Positions 33,342 through 42,994 of a stretch of 64,000 nucleotides of DNA are shown piece by piece (the first letter of the stretch is position 1; each line of letters begins with the position of its first letter). This DNA is from Sphingomonas sp. PL-96 (lineage in GTDB: Bacteria > Pseudomonadota > Alphaproteobacteria > Sphingomonadales > Sphingomonadaceae). The notes below the pieces were generated by a model, which searched no databases, was not told the origin of the DNA, and saw nothing but the letters and a program-made list of their open reading frames with translations. The stretch is taken from the NCBI RefSeq assembly GCF_020707215.1, contig NZ_JAJFET010000004.1, positions 1 through 64,000 of the forward strand, in the 5' to 3' direction. A program made the translations under genes and the position numbers.

Positions 33342-33367
33342 AACGTGGCCACGGGTTCGCGAGTTCC
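33342..33367 (-). promoter_or_regulatory. Exact EcfG-type promoter for the Gly/Tyr lipoprotein
   Basis: On the minus strand GGAAC-N17-CGTT is an exact match to the alphaproteobacterial general-stress sigma consensus and is correctly oriented, 73 bases before the start codon. Confidence 0.6.
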
Positions 33368-33409
33368 GGGCGGCCGTGCGCGTCGGAACTTGGCGGCATC
33401 TTTGCGACC

Positions 33410-33449
33410 GGCGCGCCTCCCTCCGGATCGGTCCGGAGGGAGGCGCGCC
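33410..33449 (-). terminator. Long hairpin behind gcvPB
   Basis: A perfect 18-bp stem (GGCGCGCCTCCCTCCGGA and its complement) with a TCGG loop starts 10 bases after the gcvPB stop. No T run follows, but the position and stability mark it as the end of the gcv operon. Confidence 0.65.
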
Positions 33450-33459
33450 GTGCCCTGGC

Positions 33460-35031
33460 TTACTCTGCGGCTTGTGCAGCCTGCTGTGACGGCTTCCAGC
33501 GCAGCACCGGCTTGCGGGCCGCCTGGGTTTCGTCGAGGCGACGGCGCGGCGCGAAGTGCGGCGCGCCCTTCAGCGCCTGGTCGCCGGCCTTGGCGCGCTC
33601 CGCGACCGAGCGCAGCGCGCCGATGAACTGGTCGAGCGCTGCCTTCGACTCGGTCTCGGTCGGCTCGATCAGCATCGCGCCATGGACGACCAGCGGGAAG
33701 TACATCGTCATCGGGTGATAGCCCTCGTCGATGAGCCCCTTGGCCACGTCCAGCGTGGTGAAGCCCTCGGCCAGGCCTGCGTCCGAGAACAGCGCCTCAT
33801 GCATGCACGGGCCGCTGCCGCCGAACGGCGCGTCGAGCACGTCTTCCAGCTGGCGCAGGACGTAGTTGGCGTTGAGCACCGCATCGCCCGACACCTGGTA
33901 CAGGCCATCGGCACCGTGGCTGAGGATGTAGCTCAGCGCACGGGTGAACATGCCCATCTGGCCGTGGAACGCCACCATGCGCCCGAAGCTGCCGGCATGG
34001 TGCTCGCCCGCCGTCTCTTCCTCGATCAGCGCGAAGCGATCGCCCTGCTTCTCGACGAAGGGGAGCGGTGCGAACGGCGTCAGCGCTGCCGAGAACACCA
34101 CCGGCCCCGAACCCGGCCCGCCGCCGCCGTGCGGGGTCGAGAAGGTCTTGTGCAGGTTGATGTGCATCGCGTCGATGCCAAGGTCGCCCGGACGCACGCG
34201 CCCGACGATCGCGTTGAAGTTGGCGCCGTCACAGTAGACGTACCCGCCGACGCCATGCACCGCGTCGCTGATCGCGCGCATGTCGCGCTCGAACAGGCCG
34301 CAGGTGTTCGGGTTGGTGATCATCACGCCCGCCACGTCCGGCCCCAGCCGCGCCTTCAGCGCCTCCAGGTCGACACGCCCCTCGGCAGTGGCGGGAATGT
34401 CCTCAACCTTGAAGCCGGCAAAGGCCGCGGTCGCGGGATTGGTACCGTGCGCGCTTTCGGGCACCAGGATCACCTTGCGGTGGCCTTCGCCCTTGGCCTC
34501 CAGCGCGGCGCGGATCGCGAGGATGCCGCACAGCTCGCCATGCGCACCCGCCTTGGGGCTCATCGCGACCGAGTCCATGCCCGTCAACGTCACCAGCCAG
34601 TGGGCGAGCTGGTGGATCACCTCCAGCGCACCCTGCACGGTGTCGACCGGCTGCAGCGGGTGGACATCGGCAAAGCCCGGCAGCCGGGCCATGCGCTCGT
34701 TCAGGCGCGGGTTGTGCTTCATGGTGCACGAACCGAGCGGGAACAGGCCCAGGTCGATCGCATAGTTCTGACGGCTGAGACGCGTATAGTGGCGCACCGC
34801 TTCCGGCTCCGAAAGGCCCGGCAGGCCGATCGGGTCCTTGCGCTCCATGCCGCCAAGCCGGGACGGCGCTTGCGGCGCCTCGTCGAAGTCGACGCCGGTC
34901 ACGTCCGCCGAGCCGATCTCGAACAGCAACGGCTCCTCGAGCATCAGTGCGCGGTTGCCGGTGAAGGTCGCCTGCGTGGCCTCGTCGCTGCCGCCCATCT
35001 CCGGACGCCAGCCGCTCTGGTTGATCGTCAT
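33460..35031 (-). CDS. gcvPB: Glycine dehydrogenase (decarboxylating) subunit 2
   Basis: The 523-residue protein is the PLP-binding half of a split P-protein: [41 protein letters not shown], and the PLP lysine in [21 protein letters not shown] are all visible. It decarboxylates glycine and passes the aminomethyl group to GcvH lipoate. The ATG at 35031 overlaps the gcvPA stop by 4 bases, ensuring paired synthesis. It carries a C-terminal extension rich in Lys/Arg/Gln ([20 protein letters not shown]) of unknown use. Confidence 0.96.
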   Translation of the reverse strand: MTINQSGWRPEMGGSDEATQATFTGNRALMLEEPLLFEIGSADVTGVDFDEAPQAPSRLGGMERKDPIGLPGLSEPEAVRHYTRLSRQNYAIDLGLFPLGSCTMKHNPRLNERMARLPGFADVHPLQPVDTVQGALEVIHQLAHWLVTLTGMDSVAMSPKAGAHGELCGILAIRAALEAKGEGHRKVILVPESAHGTNPATAAFAGFKVEDIPATAEGRVDLEALKARLGPDVAGVMITNPNTCGLFERDMRAISDAVHGVGGYVYCDGANFNAIVGRVRPGDLGIDAMHINLHKTFSTPHGGGGPGSGPVVFSAALTPFAPLPFVEKQGDRFALIEEETAGEHHAGSFGRMVAFHGQMGMFTRALSYILSHGADGLYQVSGDAVLNANYVLRQLEDVLDAPFGGSGPCMHEALFSDAGLAEGFTTLDVAKGLIDEGYHPMTMYFPLVVHGAMLIEPTETESKAALDQFIGALRSVAERAKAGDQALKGAPHFAPRRRLDETQAARKPVLRWKPSQQAAQAAE

Positions 35032-36386
35032 GCCAGCACCTCTTCGAGCTCGGTCGCGAGCGTTTCGATATCTTCTTCGGTTACCGTCTCGGTCACCGCC
35101 ACCACCAGGCCGTTGGCAAGCTCCGGCGCGTCCGGATAGAGCCGGCCGAGCGACACGCCCGCGAGTACGCCGCGATCCGCAAGCGTCCGGACGACCGGGC
35201 GCGCTTCCTTCGACAGCCTGAGCGTGAACTCGTTGAAGAAGCTGGTGTTGACCAGCTCCACGCCCGGAACCTTCGTCAGCCGGTCCGCCGCAGCCGAGGC
35301 ACGCGCATGGTTGCTCGCGGCCAGCTGGCGCAGGCCCTTCTCGCCCAGCAGCGTCATGTGGATCGAGAAGGCGAGCGCACACAGGCCGGAGTTGGTGCAG
35401 ATGTTCGACGTCGCCTTCTCGCGGCGGATATGCTGCTCGCGGGTCGACAGCGTCAGCACGAAGCCGCGCTTGCCCTCGGCATCCACGGTCTCGCCACACA
35501 GGCGCCCCGGCATCTGGCGCACCAGCTTGTCGGAGCAGGCGAACAGGCCGACATAGGGTCCGCCGAACTGCAGGCCGACGCCCAGCGACTGGCCTTCGCC
35601 CACGACGATGTCGGCGCCCAGGTCACCCGGCGCGGCGATCGCACCCAGTGCCACCGGCTCGGTCACCACCGCGATCAGCAGCGCCTTGTTGGCGTGCGCG
35701 GCCTCCGCGATCGGACGCAGGTCGGGGATACGGCCCAGAATGTCAGGATATTGGACGACCACGCACGACGTATCGCCGTCGATCGCCGCGATCAGCGCCT
35801 CGCTGTCGGTGTCGGCGGTGAGCGTCGGGGCCGAGGTCTCCAGCATGTCGCCGGTGAACTTCGCCATCGTCTGCGCGACCGAGACATAGTGCGGGTGGAG
35901 GCCGGACGAGAGGATCGCCTTGCCGCGGCGGGTGACCCGGCGCGCCATGGTGATCGCTTCCCAGCAGGCGGTCGAGCCGTCGTACATCGACGCGTTGGCC
36001 ACGTCGCAGCCGAGCAGCGTCGCTACCTGCGTCTGGAACTCGAACAGCATCTGCAGCGTGCCCTGCGCGATTTCCGGCTGATAGGGCGTGTAGGCGGTCA
36101 GATACTCGCCGCGCTGGATCAGATGGTCGACGCTCGCCGGCACATGGTGGCGATAGGCGCCGCAGCCGAGGAAAAACGGCGCGGTGCCCGCGGCCAGGTT
36201 CTTGGCGGCGAGCGCCGACAGGTGGCGCTCTACGGCGAGTTCGCTGGCGTGGTTGGGCAGGCCCGGCACCGGGCCGTCGAGGCGGGCAGCCTCCGGCACG
36301 TCGGCGAACAGGGCTTCGACGGAAGGCGCGCCGACCGCGGCGAGCATCGCCTCACGATCGGGCTGAGTCAAAGGCAGGTAGCGCAT
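35028..36386 (-). CDS. gcvPA: Glycine dehydrogenase (decarboxylating) subunit 1
   Basis: The 452-residue protein is the N-terminal half of the split P-protein: [63 protein letters not shown] and [14 protein letters not shown] are characteristic. It forms a heterotetramer with GcvPB. The start gives the standard N-terminus with GAAGG upstream. It is 276 bases downstream of gcvH; that gap contains a family B repeat rather than a gene. Confidence 0.96.
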   Translation of the reverse strand: MRYLPLTQPDREAMLAAVGAPSVEALFADVPEAARLDGPVPGLPNHASELAVERHLSALAAKNLAAGTAPFFLGCGAYRHHVPASVDHLIQRGEYLTAYTPYQPEIAQGTLQMLFEFQTQVATLLGCDVANASMYDGSTACWEAITMARRVTRRGKAILSSGLHPHYVSVAQTMAKFTGDMLETSAPTLTADTDSEALIAAIDGDTSCVVVQYPDILGRIPDLRPIAEAAHANKALLIAVVTEPVALGAIAAPGDLGADIVVGEGQSLGVGLQFGGPYVGLFACSDKLVRQMPGRLCGETVDAEGKRGFVLTLSTREQHIRREKATSNICTNSGLCALAFSIHMTLLGEKGLRQLAASNHARASAAADRLTKVPGVELVNTSFFNEFTLRLSKEARPVVRTLADRGVLAGVSLGRLYPDAPELANGLVVAVTETVTEEDIETLATELEEVLA

Positions 36387-36440
36387 GGCAATCCTTCGGG
36401 ACGTTGCCCCGGCACCCACGAGACCTTTGCGAAAGCCCGC

Positions 36441-36532
36441 CATCGTGCTCCTGCGAAAGCAGGAGCCCAGGGTTCCAGACGCCGCAAGCCGTTGTTCTGC
36501 CTGGCCCTGTATCCCCGCCTGCGCAGGGATAC
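36441..36532. repeat. Intergenic repeat, family B copy 2, inside the gcv operon
   Basis: CGTGCTCCTGCGAAAGCAGG, AGCCCAGGGTTCCAGACGCC and CCTGCGCAGGGATAC are shared with copies 1 and 3. It occupies most of the gcvH-gcvPA gap, where the other gcv genes are 12 bases apart or overlap. Confidence 0.7.
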
Positions 36533-36662
36533 AGGAGTGTCTGGGCGCCTGTTGCGCCTATGCAAGGATCCGGCGACCGCCGGGTTCCTCCTGCGGCGGG
36601 AATGCTCAAGAGCCCTACCCGCCGCCCGAGATGCCAGCCTCGCGACTGGCAGGACGTGACGT

Positions 36663-37034
36663 TTAGAGCTTGGCGACGAAAGCCGCGTACTTGTCCGCGT
36701 CCATCAGCTCCTCGAGCTCGGACGGGTCGGACAGCGTCAGGCGGAAGAACCAGCCATCGCCTTCCGGATCCTCGTTGACCAGCGCGGGGCTGTCGGCAAG
36801 GGCGGCATTACCCTCGATCACGGTGCCCGACGCCGGGGTGTAGACGTCGGAGGCGGCCTTCACCGACTCGACCACTGCGGCCTCGTCGCCCTTGGACAGC
36901 TCGCGGCCCTCGTCGGGGACTTCCACGAACACGATGTCGCCCAGCTGGCTCTGGGCATATTCGGTGATGCCGACGGTCGCGACGTCGCCGTCGACTTCGA
37001 CCCACTCATGCTCTTCGGTGAAATAACGGCTCAT
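36663..37034 (-). CDS. gcvH: Glycine cleavage system H protein
   Basis: The 123-residue lipoyl carrier protein starts [17 protein letters not shown] and has the lipoylation lysine at residue 59 in [21 protein letters not shown] near the C-terminus is typical. It shuttles the aminomethyl group between P- and T-proteins. It lies 12 bases downstream of gcvT. Confidence 0.97.
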   Translation of the reverse strand: MSRYFTEEHEWVEVDGDVATVGITEYAQSQLGDIVFVEVPDEGRELSKGDEAAVVESVKAASDVYTPASGTVIEGNAALADSPALVNEDPEGDGWFFRLTLSDPSELEELMDADKYAAFVAKL

Positions 37035-37046
37035 CGACGGCGCTCC

Positions 37047-38228
37047 TTAGCGGACGTAACGGTGGGAAATGAACGGCATGGGCACGACTTCGGCGCTGTG
37101 CGCCTTGCCGCGCTGGGACAGGATCAGGTCGGTGCCGGCGACCGCAAGCGCGGCGGGCACATAGGCCATGGCGATCGGCGCACCCACGCTGGGGGCAAAG
37201 CCGCCCGAGGTCACGCGGCCGATGGTGTTGCCCTTCTGGTCAACCACGGTCGCGCCCTCGCGCACCGGCTGCCGGCCGTCGACGCGCAGGCCGACGCGCT
37301 TGGTCGCCGGGCCCTGGGCACGCTCGGCCAGGATGCGATCGGCACCGGGGAAGCCCCCTTCCTCGCGGCGACGCTTCGACAGGGCGAAGCCCAGGTCGGC
37401 GGCGACCGGCGTGGTCTCTTCGTCCAGGTCGTGGCCGTAGAGCGGCAGGCCCGCCTCCAGGCGCAGCGAGTCGCGCGCGCCCAGACCGATCGGCTTGACC
37501 TCCGCCTGGGCAGTGAGCGCGTCGGCAAACGCCTCGGCAGCCTCGGCCGGCAGCGAGATCTCGCAGCCGTCCTCACCGGTATAGCCCGAACGGCTGATCC
37601 ACAGCGCGTGGCCGGCCCATTCGAACGCCCCCGCGGTCATGAAGCGCAGCGCGTCGACGCCCGGGATCAGGCGCGCGAGCACGGCGACGGCTTCGGGACC
37701 CTGCAGCGCCAGCAGCGCGCGGTCCTCGAGATGGTTGATGGTGATCGTATCGGCCAGCGCCTCGCGCAGATGGCCAAGGTCGTCATATTTCGTGGCGCCG
37801 TTCACGACCATGTAGAAGGCCTCGCCCGCCGGCGCCGGCTCGCCCGCCTCGCCGAACGGATGCGCTTCCGGCAGGCGCGTCACCATCAGGTCGTCGAGAA
37901 TGCCGCCATTGTCGGCCAGCAGCAGCGAATAGCGCATGCGGTTGGCCGCCAGCACCTGAAGGTCGCCCGGCAGCAGCGCTTCCAGCGCCTGCGCCACGCC
38001 CTCGCCGGTGAACAGCAGCTGGCCCATGTGGCTGACGTCGAACAGCCCGGCATGTTGGCGCGTCCACAGATGCTCGGCCATGATGCCTTCATACTGCACC
38101 GGCATCACATAGCCGGCGAAGGGCACCATCCGGCCACCCTGGGCGCGGTGCCAGGCATCGAGCGGCAGCAGCGACGGGGCGATCGGCTCCAGGCCGTCCG
38201 CATCAGTGGAGGAAATCGAGTCGCTCAT
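37047..38228 (-). CDS. gcvT: Glycine cleavage system T protein (aminomethyltransferase)
   Basis: The 393-residue protein has the folate-binding GcvT fold: MVPFAGYVMPVQYEGIMAEH, FDVSHMGQ, GYTGEDGCEISLP, LGARDSLRLEAGLPLYGHDL, and the C-terminal barrel RVGLRVDG, GRVTSGGFAPS. It releases ammonia and transfers the C1 unit to tetrahydrofolate. It is the first gene of the operon and begins 64 bases after the riboswitch. The ATG at 38228 is preferred over an upstream in-frame start that would give an unconserved extension. Confidence 0.95.
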   Translation of the reverse strand: MSDSISSTDADGLEPIAPSLLPLDAWHRAQGGRMVPFAGYVMPVQYEGIMAEHLWTRQHAGLFDVSHMGQLLFTGEGVAQALEALLPGDLQVLAANRMRYSLLLADNGGILDDLMVTRLPEAHPFGEAGEPAPAGEAFYMVVNGATKYDDLGHLREALADTITINHLEDRALLALQGPEAVAVLARLIPGVDALRFMTAGAFEWAGHALWISRSGYTGEDGCEISLPAEAAEAFADALTAQAEVKPIGLGARDSLRLEAGLPLYGHDLDEETTPVAADLGFALSKRRREEGGFPGADRILAERAQGPATKRVGLRVDGRQPVREGATVVDQKGNTIGRVTSGGFAPSVGAPIAMAYVPAALAVAGTDLILSQRGKAHSAEVVPMPFISHRYVR

Positions 38229-38291
38229 TCGCGCAGTCTCCGGCAGGTCTGGCACGACGCAGACGCGGGCCTCCCCGCATCTTCGCCGCCC

Positions 38292-38481
38292 CCTCTGTCA
38301 CGGAACCTGAGAGCTTTCGCGCAGAGAAGCTGCGCTTACCCCTTCGGTGGCGCCGGCATCACCGGCGCGCTTTCCAGAGTGTCGTTGGCGCGCGCGGTCC
38401 CTTCTGCCTGAGAGATTCCGGGGCGGTTGCTCCTTCGGCGGCCGCATGCGGCCTCGAAGGCCGGCGGCACTCTCCCGCGCG
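38292..38481 (-). promoter_or_regulatory. Tandem glycine riboswitch upstream of gcvT
   Basis: Two consecutive glycine aptamers are read on the minus strand. Aptamer 1 (about 38396-38481) runs from GCGGGAGAGTG through GCCGAAGGAGCAA to TCTCTCAGGCAGAAGGGACC. Aptamer 2 (about 38292-38384) runs from ACACTCTGGAAAGC through CACCGAAGGGGTAAGC to AAAGCTCTCAGGTTCCGTGA and AGAGGGGG. GAGAG, CCGAAGG and CTCTCAGG are the conserved core of both. Such tandem elements activate gcv expression when glycine is high; here the switch precedes the complete gcvT-H-PA-PB operon. Confidence 0.95.
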
Positions 38482-38610
38482 TGCCCATGGCCGTTTCCGA
38501 CCATCGACGGAAGTTGCTGTGGCTCGGCTGCGGGGCCGAGTCAATCAGCCACGCGCGGGAAAGCTGGTTCGCAGCGGTGCGATCCGGAGCTTGCTCGGGT
38601 CTTCAGGCCT

Positions 38611-38724
38611 CCCGTTTAGTTCGAGTAGCCGTCGAGCCCGTCGAGACGGCGTATCGAGAACCGGTTGCGGCGGCTCTCTCGACACGGGCTCTCTACAAGC
38701 TCGATCCCTGCTCGAGACAAACGG
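38611..38724. repeat. Intergenic palindromic repeat, family A copy 4
   Basis: CCCGTTTAGTTCGAGTAGCC through CTGCTCGAGACAAACGG, with the core GTCGAGACGGCGTATCGAGA and CTCTCGACACGGGCT. It is closest in layout to copy 1. Together with the riboswitch it fills the 522-base gap between gcvT and the next gene; no gene is seen there. Confidence 0.75.
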
Positions 38725-38750
38725 CGTTGATGGAAGCCAACCACCTGAAA

Positions 38751-39398
38751 TCAGCGCGTGGCGTTGTAGCGCAGCTGGTCCTGGGTCAGCTGGAAGCCGA
38801 CCAGCGCCTCGAACGAAGCGTTGAGCACGGCCTGGCGCACTTCCGGCGTCGACAAGGGATCAACCGCAGCGTCCTGGGCACCGGCCTTGCGCGGGCGGAC
38901 GATCTGCTCGCGGATGTCCGCCGGCAGGGTTGCGGCCGAACGCTGGACGACGGCGGTCGCGCTGCCGGTCGCCTGCGCGCGCGCTTCGCCCGGCGCGAAG
39001 TCGAGCACCGCGTGGTTGATGCGCTTTGCCACCACCTGCGATCCGCCGCGCACCACCGTCAGGAAATAGGGCAGGTCGACCTGGCGGGCGCCGTCGGTGC
39101 GGGTGCGGCGCGCCTGGATGTCGAAGGTGACGGTGGAGACGATGTCCTCGCCCGCTTCGTTGCAGCTGGCGCGCACGTTGGTGATGGTCGCAGTCACGTC
39201 GATCGCGCTCGCCAGCTGGCTGCCGGCGGGATCGAACAGGGTGACGTCGCCGGTCCCTGCCGGCACGCCTGCCGCCGGGCAGGCAGAGCGGACCGTGGTG
39301 ATGCCGACGCCGCGGGTCACGTCGATCTCGCCTTTACGGCTGCACCCCGCGAGGGCGAGGAGCGCGACAGCGGAAACAGCGAGCGTTCGGACGATCAC
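38751..39398 (-). CDS. Unrecognised lipoprotein
   Basis: The 215-residue product has a lipobox signal (LLALAGC) from a GTG start at 39398; another GTG at 39410 would add four residues, and the ribosome site does not decide between them. The mature part has two further Cys (SACPAAG, ASCNEAG), a predicted beta-rich region ([26 protein letters not shown]), and a helical C-terminus ([19 protein letters not shown]). It should be membrane-anchored in the periplasm. No family is recognised. It diverges from ispH. Confidence 0.75.
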   Translation of the reverse strand: MIVRTLAVSAVALLALAGCSRKGEIDVTRGVGITTVRSACPAAGVPAGTGDVTLFDPAGSQLASAIDVTATITNVRASCNEAGEDIVSTVTFDIQARRTRTDGARQVDLPYFLTVVRGGSQVVAKRINHAVLDFAPGEARAQATGSATAVVQRSAATLPADIREQIVRPRKAGAQDAAVDPLSTPEVRQAVLNASFEALVGFQLTQDQLRYNATR

Positions 39399-39514
39399 AG
39401 AGGGGTACACCTTTCACGACGAACGGGCCGTCGCATGCAGCGCCGACCCGGACCGCCGCCAGCATAGGAACCGCCTTTCAAGCGCGCAAGCAATCGCGTA
39501 CATGCGCGGGAGTG

Positions 39515-40489
39515 ATGACCGATCCTGCCACAGCGCCGTCGCCCAAGCCCGTCCTCGAGCTGCTGATCGCCGCCCCGCGCGGCTTCTGCGCCGGCGTCGA
39601 CCGCGCCATCCGCATCGTCGAGCTCGCAATCGAGAAGCACGGCGCCCCCGTCTATGTCCGGCACGAGATCGTCCACAACAAGTTCGTGGTCGACAGCCTG
39701 CGCGCCAAGGGCGCGGTGTTCGTCGAGGAACTGGACGAGGTTCCGCCGGGCGTGCCGGTCGTGTTTTCCGCCCACGGCGTGCCCAAGTCGGTCCCGGCCG
39801 AGGCGGAGGATCGCGGCCTGGAATATCTCGACGCCACCTGCCCGCTGGTGTCCAAGGTCCATCGCCAGGCGGAGCGGCTGGTGACCACCGGGCACCACAT
39901 CCTGTTCGTCGGCCATGCCGGCCACCCGGAAGTGATCGGCACCTTCGGCCAGGTGCCCCAGGGCCAGATGACGCTGATCGAGACGGTGGCGGATGCGGAA
40001 GCGGTGATGCCCGCCAATCCCGAGCACCTCGCCTTTCTCACCCAGACCACGCTGTCGGTGGACGACACCGCCGACATCATGGCGACGCTCCAGCGCCGCT
40101 TCCCCGCGATCGTCGCGCCCAAGGCCGATGACATCTGCTATGCGACGTCCAACCGCCAGGCGGCGGTGAAGGCGATCGCCTCGTCCGTCGACCTGGTGCT
40201 GGTGATCGGCGCGCCCAATTCGTCCAACTCGCTGCGCCTGGTCGAGGTCGCCGAGCGCGAGGGCACGCCGTCGCACCTGATCCAGCGCGGCAGCGACATC
40301 GACTTCGCCTGGCTGGAAGGCGTCGGCTCGCTCGGCCTTACCGCCGGTGCGTCCGCGCCCGAGATGCTGGTGCGCGAAGTGGTCGACCGCCTCGCCGAGC
40401 GCTTCGAGATCGACGAGCGTGAAGTCGAAATGACTCGCGAGACCCTCACCTTCAAGCTGCCCCGCGGCCTCGAAGCCGTCGCCGCCTGA
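39515..40489 (+). CDS. ispH: 4-hydroxy-3-methylbut-2-enyl diphosphate reductase
   Basis: The 324-residue protein has the three iron-sulfur cysteines of Isp[13 protein letters not shown] (near the N-terminus), [11 protein letters not shown] and the one in [11 protein letters not shown], plus HEIVHN, the catalytic TQTTLS, and IGAPNSSNS. It performs the last step of the MEP isoprenoid pathway. A GTG one codon upstream is ignored. thrB follows 3 bases after its stop. Confidence 0.97.
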   Translation: MTDPATAPSPKPVLELLIAAPRGFCAGVDRAIRIVELAIEKHGAPVYVRHEIVHNKFVVDSLRAKGAVFVEELDEVPPGVPVVFSAHGVPKSVPAEAEDRGLEYLDATCPLVSKVHRQAERLVTTGHHILFVGHAGHPEVIGTFGQVPQGQMTLIETVADAEAVMPANPEHLAFLTQTTLSVDDTADIMATLQRRFPAIVAPKADDICYATSNRQAAVKAIASSVDLVLVIGAPNSSNSLRLVEVAEREGTPSHLIQRGSDIDFAWLEGVGSLGLTAGASAPEMLVREVVDRLAERFEIDEREVEMTRETLTFKLPRGLEAVAA

Positions 40490-40492
40490 TCC

Positions 40493-41446
40493 GTGGCCGT
40501 CTATACGCAGGTTTCGGCGGAGGCGCTCGTCGCCTTCCTCGCCCGCTATGACGTGGGCGCGCTGGTCTCGGCCAAAGGGATCGCCGAAGGGGTCGAGAAC
40601 TCCAACTATCTGGTCGACACCACCCGCGGCCGCTTCATCCTGACGCTCTATGAAAAGCGCGTGGATGCGGGCGACCTGCCCTTCTTCTTCGCGATGATCG
40701 ACCGGCTGGCGGACGCCGGCAACCCCGTGCCGCGCGCGCTGCCCGACCGCACCGGAACAGTGATCCAGACGCTGGAGGGCCGCCCTGCCTGCCTGATCGA
40801 GTTCCTGTCCGGCGTCTCGCTGAGCCAGCCCACCCCGGCGCAGGCGCGTGCGGGCGGCGCGGCGATGGCGCGTATGCACGCAGCGCTCACCGACTTTGCC
40901 CCCACCCGCCCAAACTCCATGGGCGTCGAAGCCTGGCCGCAGCTGTTCGACCAGTGCGCGCCCGGCCTCGACACCATCCAGCCCGGCCTGCGTGACCGCG
41001 TCGGCACTTCGCTCGACCGCGTGGTCGCCGCCTGGCCGCGGCAGTTGCCGGTCGGCGCGATCCATGCCGACCTGTTCCCCGACAATGTGCTGATGCTGGG
41101 TGACCGGGTCACCGGCCTCATCGACTTCTATTTCGCCTGCACCGATGTGCGCGCCTACGACCTGGCGGTGATGCATTCGGCGTGGAGCTTCGACGGCGCC
41201 GGCACGCCGCTCGATGCGGAGGTCGGACGCGCGCTGCTGCAAGGCTATGTGGCAGGCTTTCCTCTGTCGGATGCGGAGCGTGCGGCGCTGCCGGTGCTGG
41301 CGGAGGGCGCCTGCCTGCGTTTCCTGCTGACCCGCGCCTGGGACTGGATCAACACCCCCGCCGATGCGCTGGTGACGCGCAAGGACCCACTCGCCTATCT
41401 GCGGCGACTGGAATGGTACGAGAACAACAGGAACGCCTTTGCATGA
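40493..41446 (+). CDS. thrB: Homoserine kinase (ThrB, APH fold)
   Basis: The 317-residue protein starts at GTG and matches the alphaproteobacterial aminoglycoside-phosphotransferase-like homoserine kinase: [20 protein letters not shown] at the N-terminus, [11 protein letters not shown], the Brenner-type catalytic loop [13 protein letters not shown], and [10 protein letters not shown] for metal binding. It phosphorylates homoserine for threonine synthesis. It is tightly packed between ispH (3 bases) and rnhA (4-base ATGA overlap). Confidence 0.95.
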   Translation: MAVYTQVSAEALVAFLARYDVGALVSAKGIAEGVENSNYLVDTTRGRFILTLYEKRVDAGDLPFFFAMIDRLADAGNPVPRALPDRTGTVIQTLEGRPACLIEFLSGVSLSQPTPAQARAGGAAMARMHAALTDFAPTRPNSMGVEAWPQLFDQCAPGLDTIQPGLRDRVGTSLDRVVAAWPRQLPVGAIHADLFPDNVLMLGDRVTGLIDFYFACTDVRAYDLAVMHSAWSFDGAGTPLDAEVGRALLQGYVAGFPLSDAERAALPVLAEGACLRFLLTRAWDWINTPADALVTRKDPLAYLRRLEWYENNRNAFA

Positions 41447-41895
41447 CCGAACTGACCCCCGTCGAGATCTTCACCGACGGTGCGTGCAAGGGCAATCCGG
41501 GCCGCGGCGGCTGGGGCGTGGTGATCCGCTCCGGCGAGCATGAGCGCGAGCTGTCGGGTGGCGAGGCGCACACCACCAACAACCGCATGGAGCTGACCGC
41601 GGCGATCGAGGGGCTGAACGCCTTGAAACGTCCGTGCCGGGTGACGCTGTCGACCGACAGCCGCTATGTGATGGACGGCCTCACCAAGTGGATCAAGGGC
41701 TGGCAGAAGAACGGCTGGAAGACCGCCGACAGGAAGCCGGTCAAGAACGCGGAGCTGTGGCAGGCGCTGCTCGCTGCCGCCAAGCCGCACCAGATCCAAT
41801 GGGTCTGGGTCAAGGGCCATGCCGGCCACCCGGAGAACGAGCGCGCCGACAAGCTGGCGAGCGACGCGGCGATGGCGGCCGGGCGCGCGGCCTGA
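41443..41895 (+). CDS. rnhA: Ribonuclease HI
   Basis: The 150-residue protein has the four catalytic acidic positions of RNase HI: Asp in [12 protein letters not shown], Glu in [13 protein letters not shown], Asp in [12 protein letters not shown], and Asp in ENERADKLA, with the basic handle region [12 protein letters not shown]. It degrades RNA in RNA-DNA hybrids. It is the last gene of ispH-thrB-rnhA and converges on the FAD oxidoreductase 4 bases away. Confidence 0.97.
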   Translation: MTELTPVEIFTDGACKGNPGRGGWGVVIRSGEHERELSGGEAHTTNNRMELTAAIEGLNALKRPCRVTLSTDSRYVMDGLTKWIKGWQKNGWKTADRKPVKNAELWQALLAAAKPHQIQWVWVKGHAGHPENERADKLASDAAMAAGRAA

Positions 41896-41899
41896 AGGC

Positions 41900-42994
41900 T
41901 CAGCCAAACCGTCCCGGGCGATAGAGCGCCGCATCCACGCTCGTCGGCACCCCGCCTCGCCCGAACAGTGCCGCGCACAAGGCCGCGCCCGCGGGCGCGG
42001 TCTGGATGCCGAAGCCGCCCTGGCCGGCGCACCAGAACAGCCCCTCGACCGCCGGGTCCCAGCCATAGACGGGCAGCCGGTCGGGCGCGAAGCTGCGCAA
42101 GCCCGCCCAACGCCGCTCGACCGCTTCCACGCGCCAGTCGACCACCCGCTGCATGCGGTCGATCGCGACCGCGACGTCGATCTCCTCCGCCGCCACGTCG
42201 CCGGGCGCGGCCGGCGTCTCGTCATGCGGGGTCAGCCACACCCGCCCGCCTGGCTCGGGCTTGAAATAAAAGCCGCCGGCCGCATCCATCACCAGCGGCA
42301 GTGTCGCGGGTGCGGGCGGGTCGACGCGCAGCTGCACCATGGTGCGGCGATAGGGCTGGATGCCGACCGGCGCCGCCCCCGCGATCTGCGCCACCCGGTC
42401 CGCCCAGGCGCCCGCGGCGTTGACCAGCACATCGGCCGCAAGCGTCTCGCCATCCGCCAGCCGCAGTTGCCATGCGCCTCCGACTCTTCGGGCTTCCACC
42501 AGGGCAGAGTCGCAGCGTAGCTCTGCACCGAGCCGGCGCGCGCGGGCGAGGAACGCTCCGTGCAGCCGCGCGACGTCGATGTCGGCGCAACTCGGCATCC
42601 ACAGCCCCTGCCACTCGCCGCGCAGGCCCGGCACCCGCGCCGCCGCATCCTCGCGCGTCATCGCGACGCCGGCCCCGGCGAAGCGCGCTTCGAACGCGTC
42701 GATCGCCCCGCCATCGCCGGCCGGCGCGATCATCAGCTCGCCGCGCTCACCTAGGAAGGACTCGCCGCCGAACTCGGCCGGCGGCTTGTGCAGAAAGGGT
42801 CCGGAAGCGCTGGTGAGCGGCTGGACACCCGGTCCGCCATAGGTTTCCGACCAGAAGGCGGCCGAACGCCCCGTCGCATGGAAGCCGGGATGCGCCTCCG
42901 CCTCCAGCAGCACGACCGAGTCCTCGCCGGCCAGCAGCGCGGCGAGGCTGGTGCCGGCCATGCCCGCCCCGACGATGGCGATGCGCCGGGTCAT
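41900..42994 (-). CDS. FAD-dependent oxidoreductase, DAO/glycine-oxidase-like
   Basis: The 364-residue protein has the FAD-binding dinucleotide motif IAIVGAGMAGTSLAALLA at its N-terminus, a DAO-type core (DVLVNAAGAWADRVAQIAG) and the C-terminal GWDPAVEGLFWCAGQGGFGI that closes the FAD site. The substrate is probably a D-amino acid, glycine or related secondary amine, but it is not determined. The ATG overlaps the stop of the upstream hydrolase gene by 4 bases. Confidence 0.87.
   Translation of the reverse strand: MTRRIAIVGAGMAGTSLAALLAGEDSVVLLEAEAHPGFHATGRSAAFWSETYGGPGVQPLTSASGPFLHKPPAEFGGESFLGERGELMIAPAGDGGAIDAFEARFAGAGVAMTREDAAARVPGLRGEWQGLWMPSCADIDVARLHGAFLARARRLGAELRCDSALVEARRVGGAWQLRLADGETLAADVLVNAAGAWADRVAQIAGAAPVGIQPYRRTMVQLRVDPPAPATLPLVMDAAGGFYFKPEPGGRVWLTPHDETPAAPGDVAAEEIDVAVAIDRMQRVVDWRVEAVERRWAGLRSFAPDRLPVYGWDPAVEGLFWCAGQGGFGIQTAPAGAALCAALFGRGGVPTSVDAALYRPGRFG

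Noticed and set aside
39398..39410. GTG at 39410 as the lipoprotein start
   Set aside because: Possible, but the GTG at 39398 gives a more standard signal ([19 protein letters not shown]) and the longer form adds only four residues.
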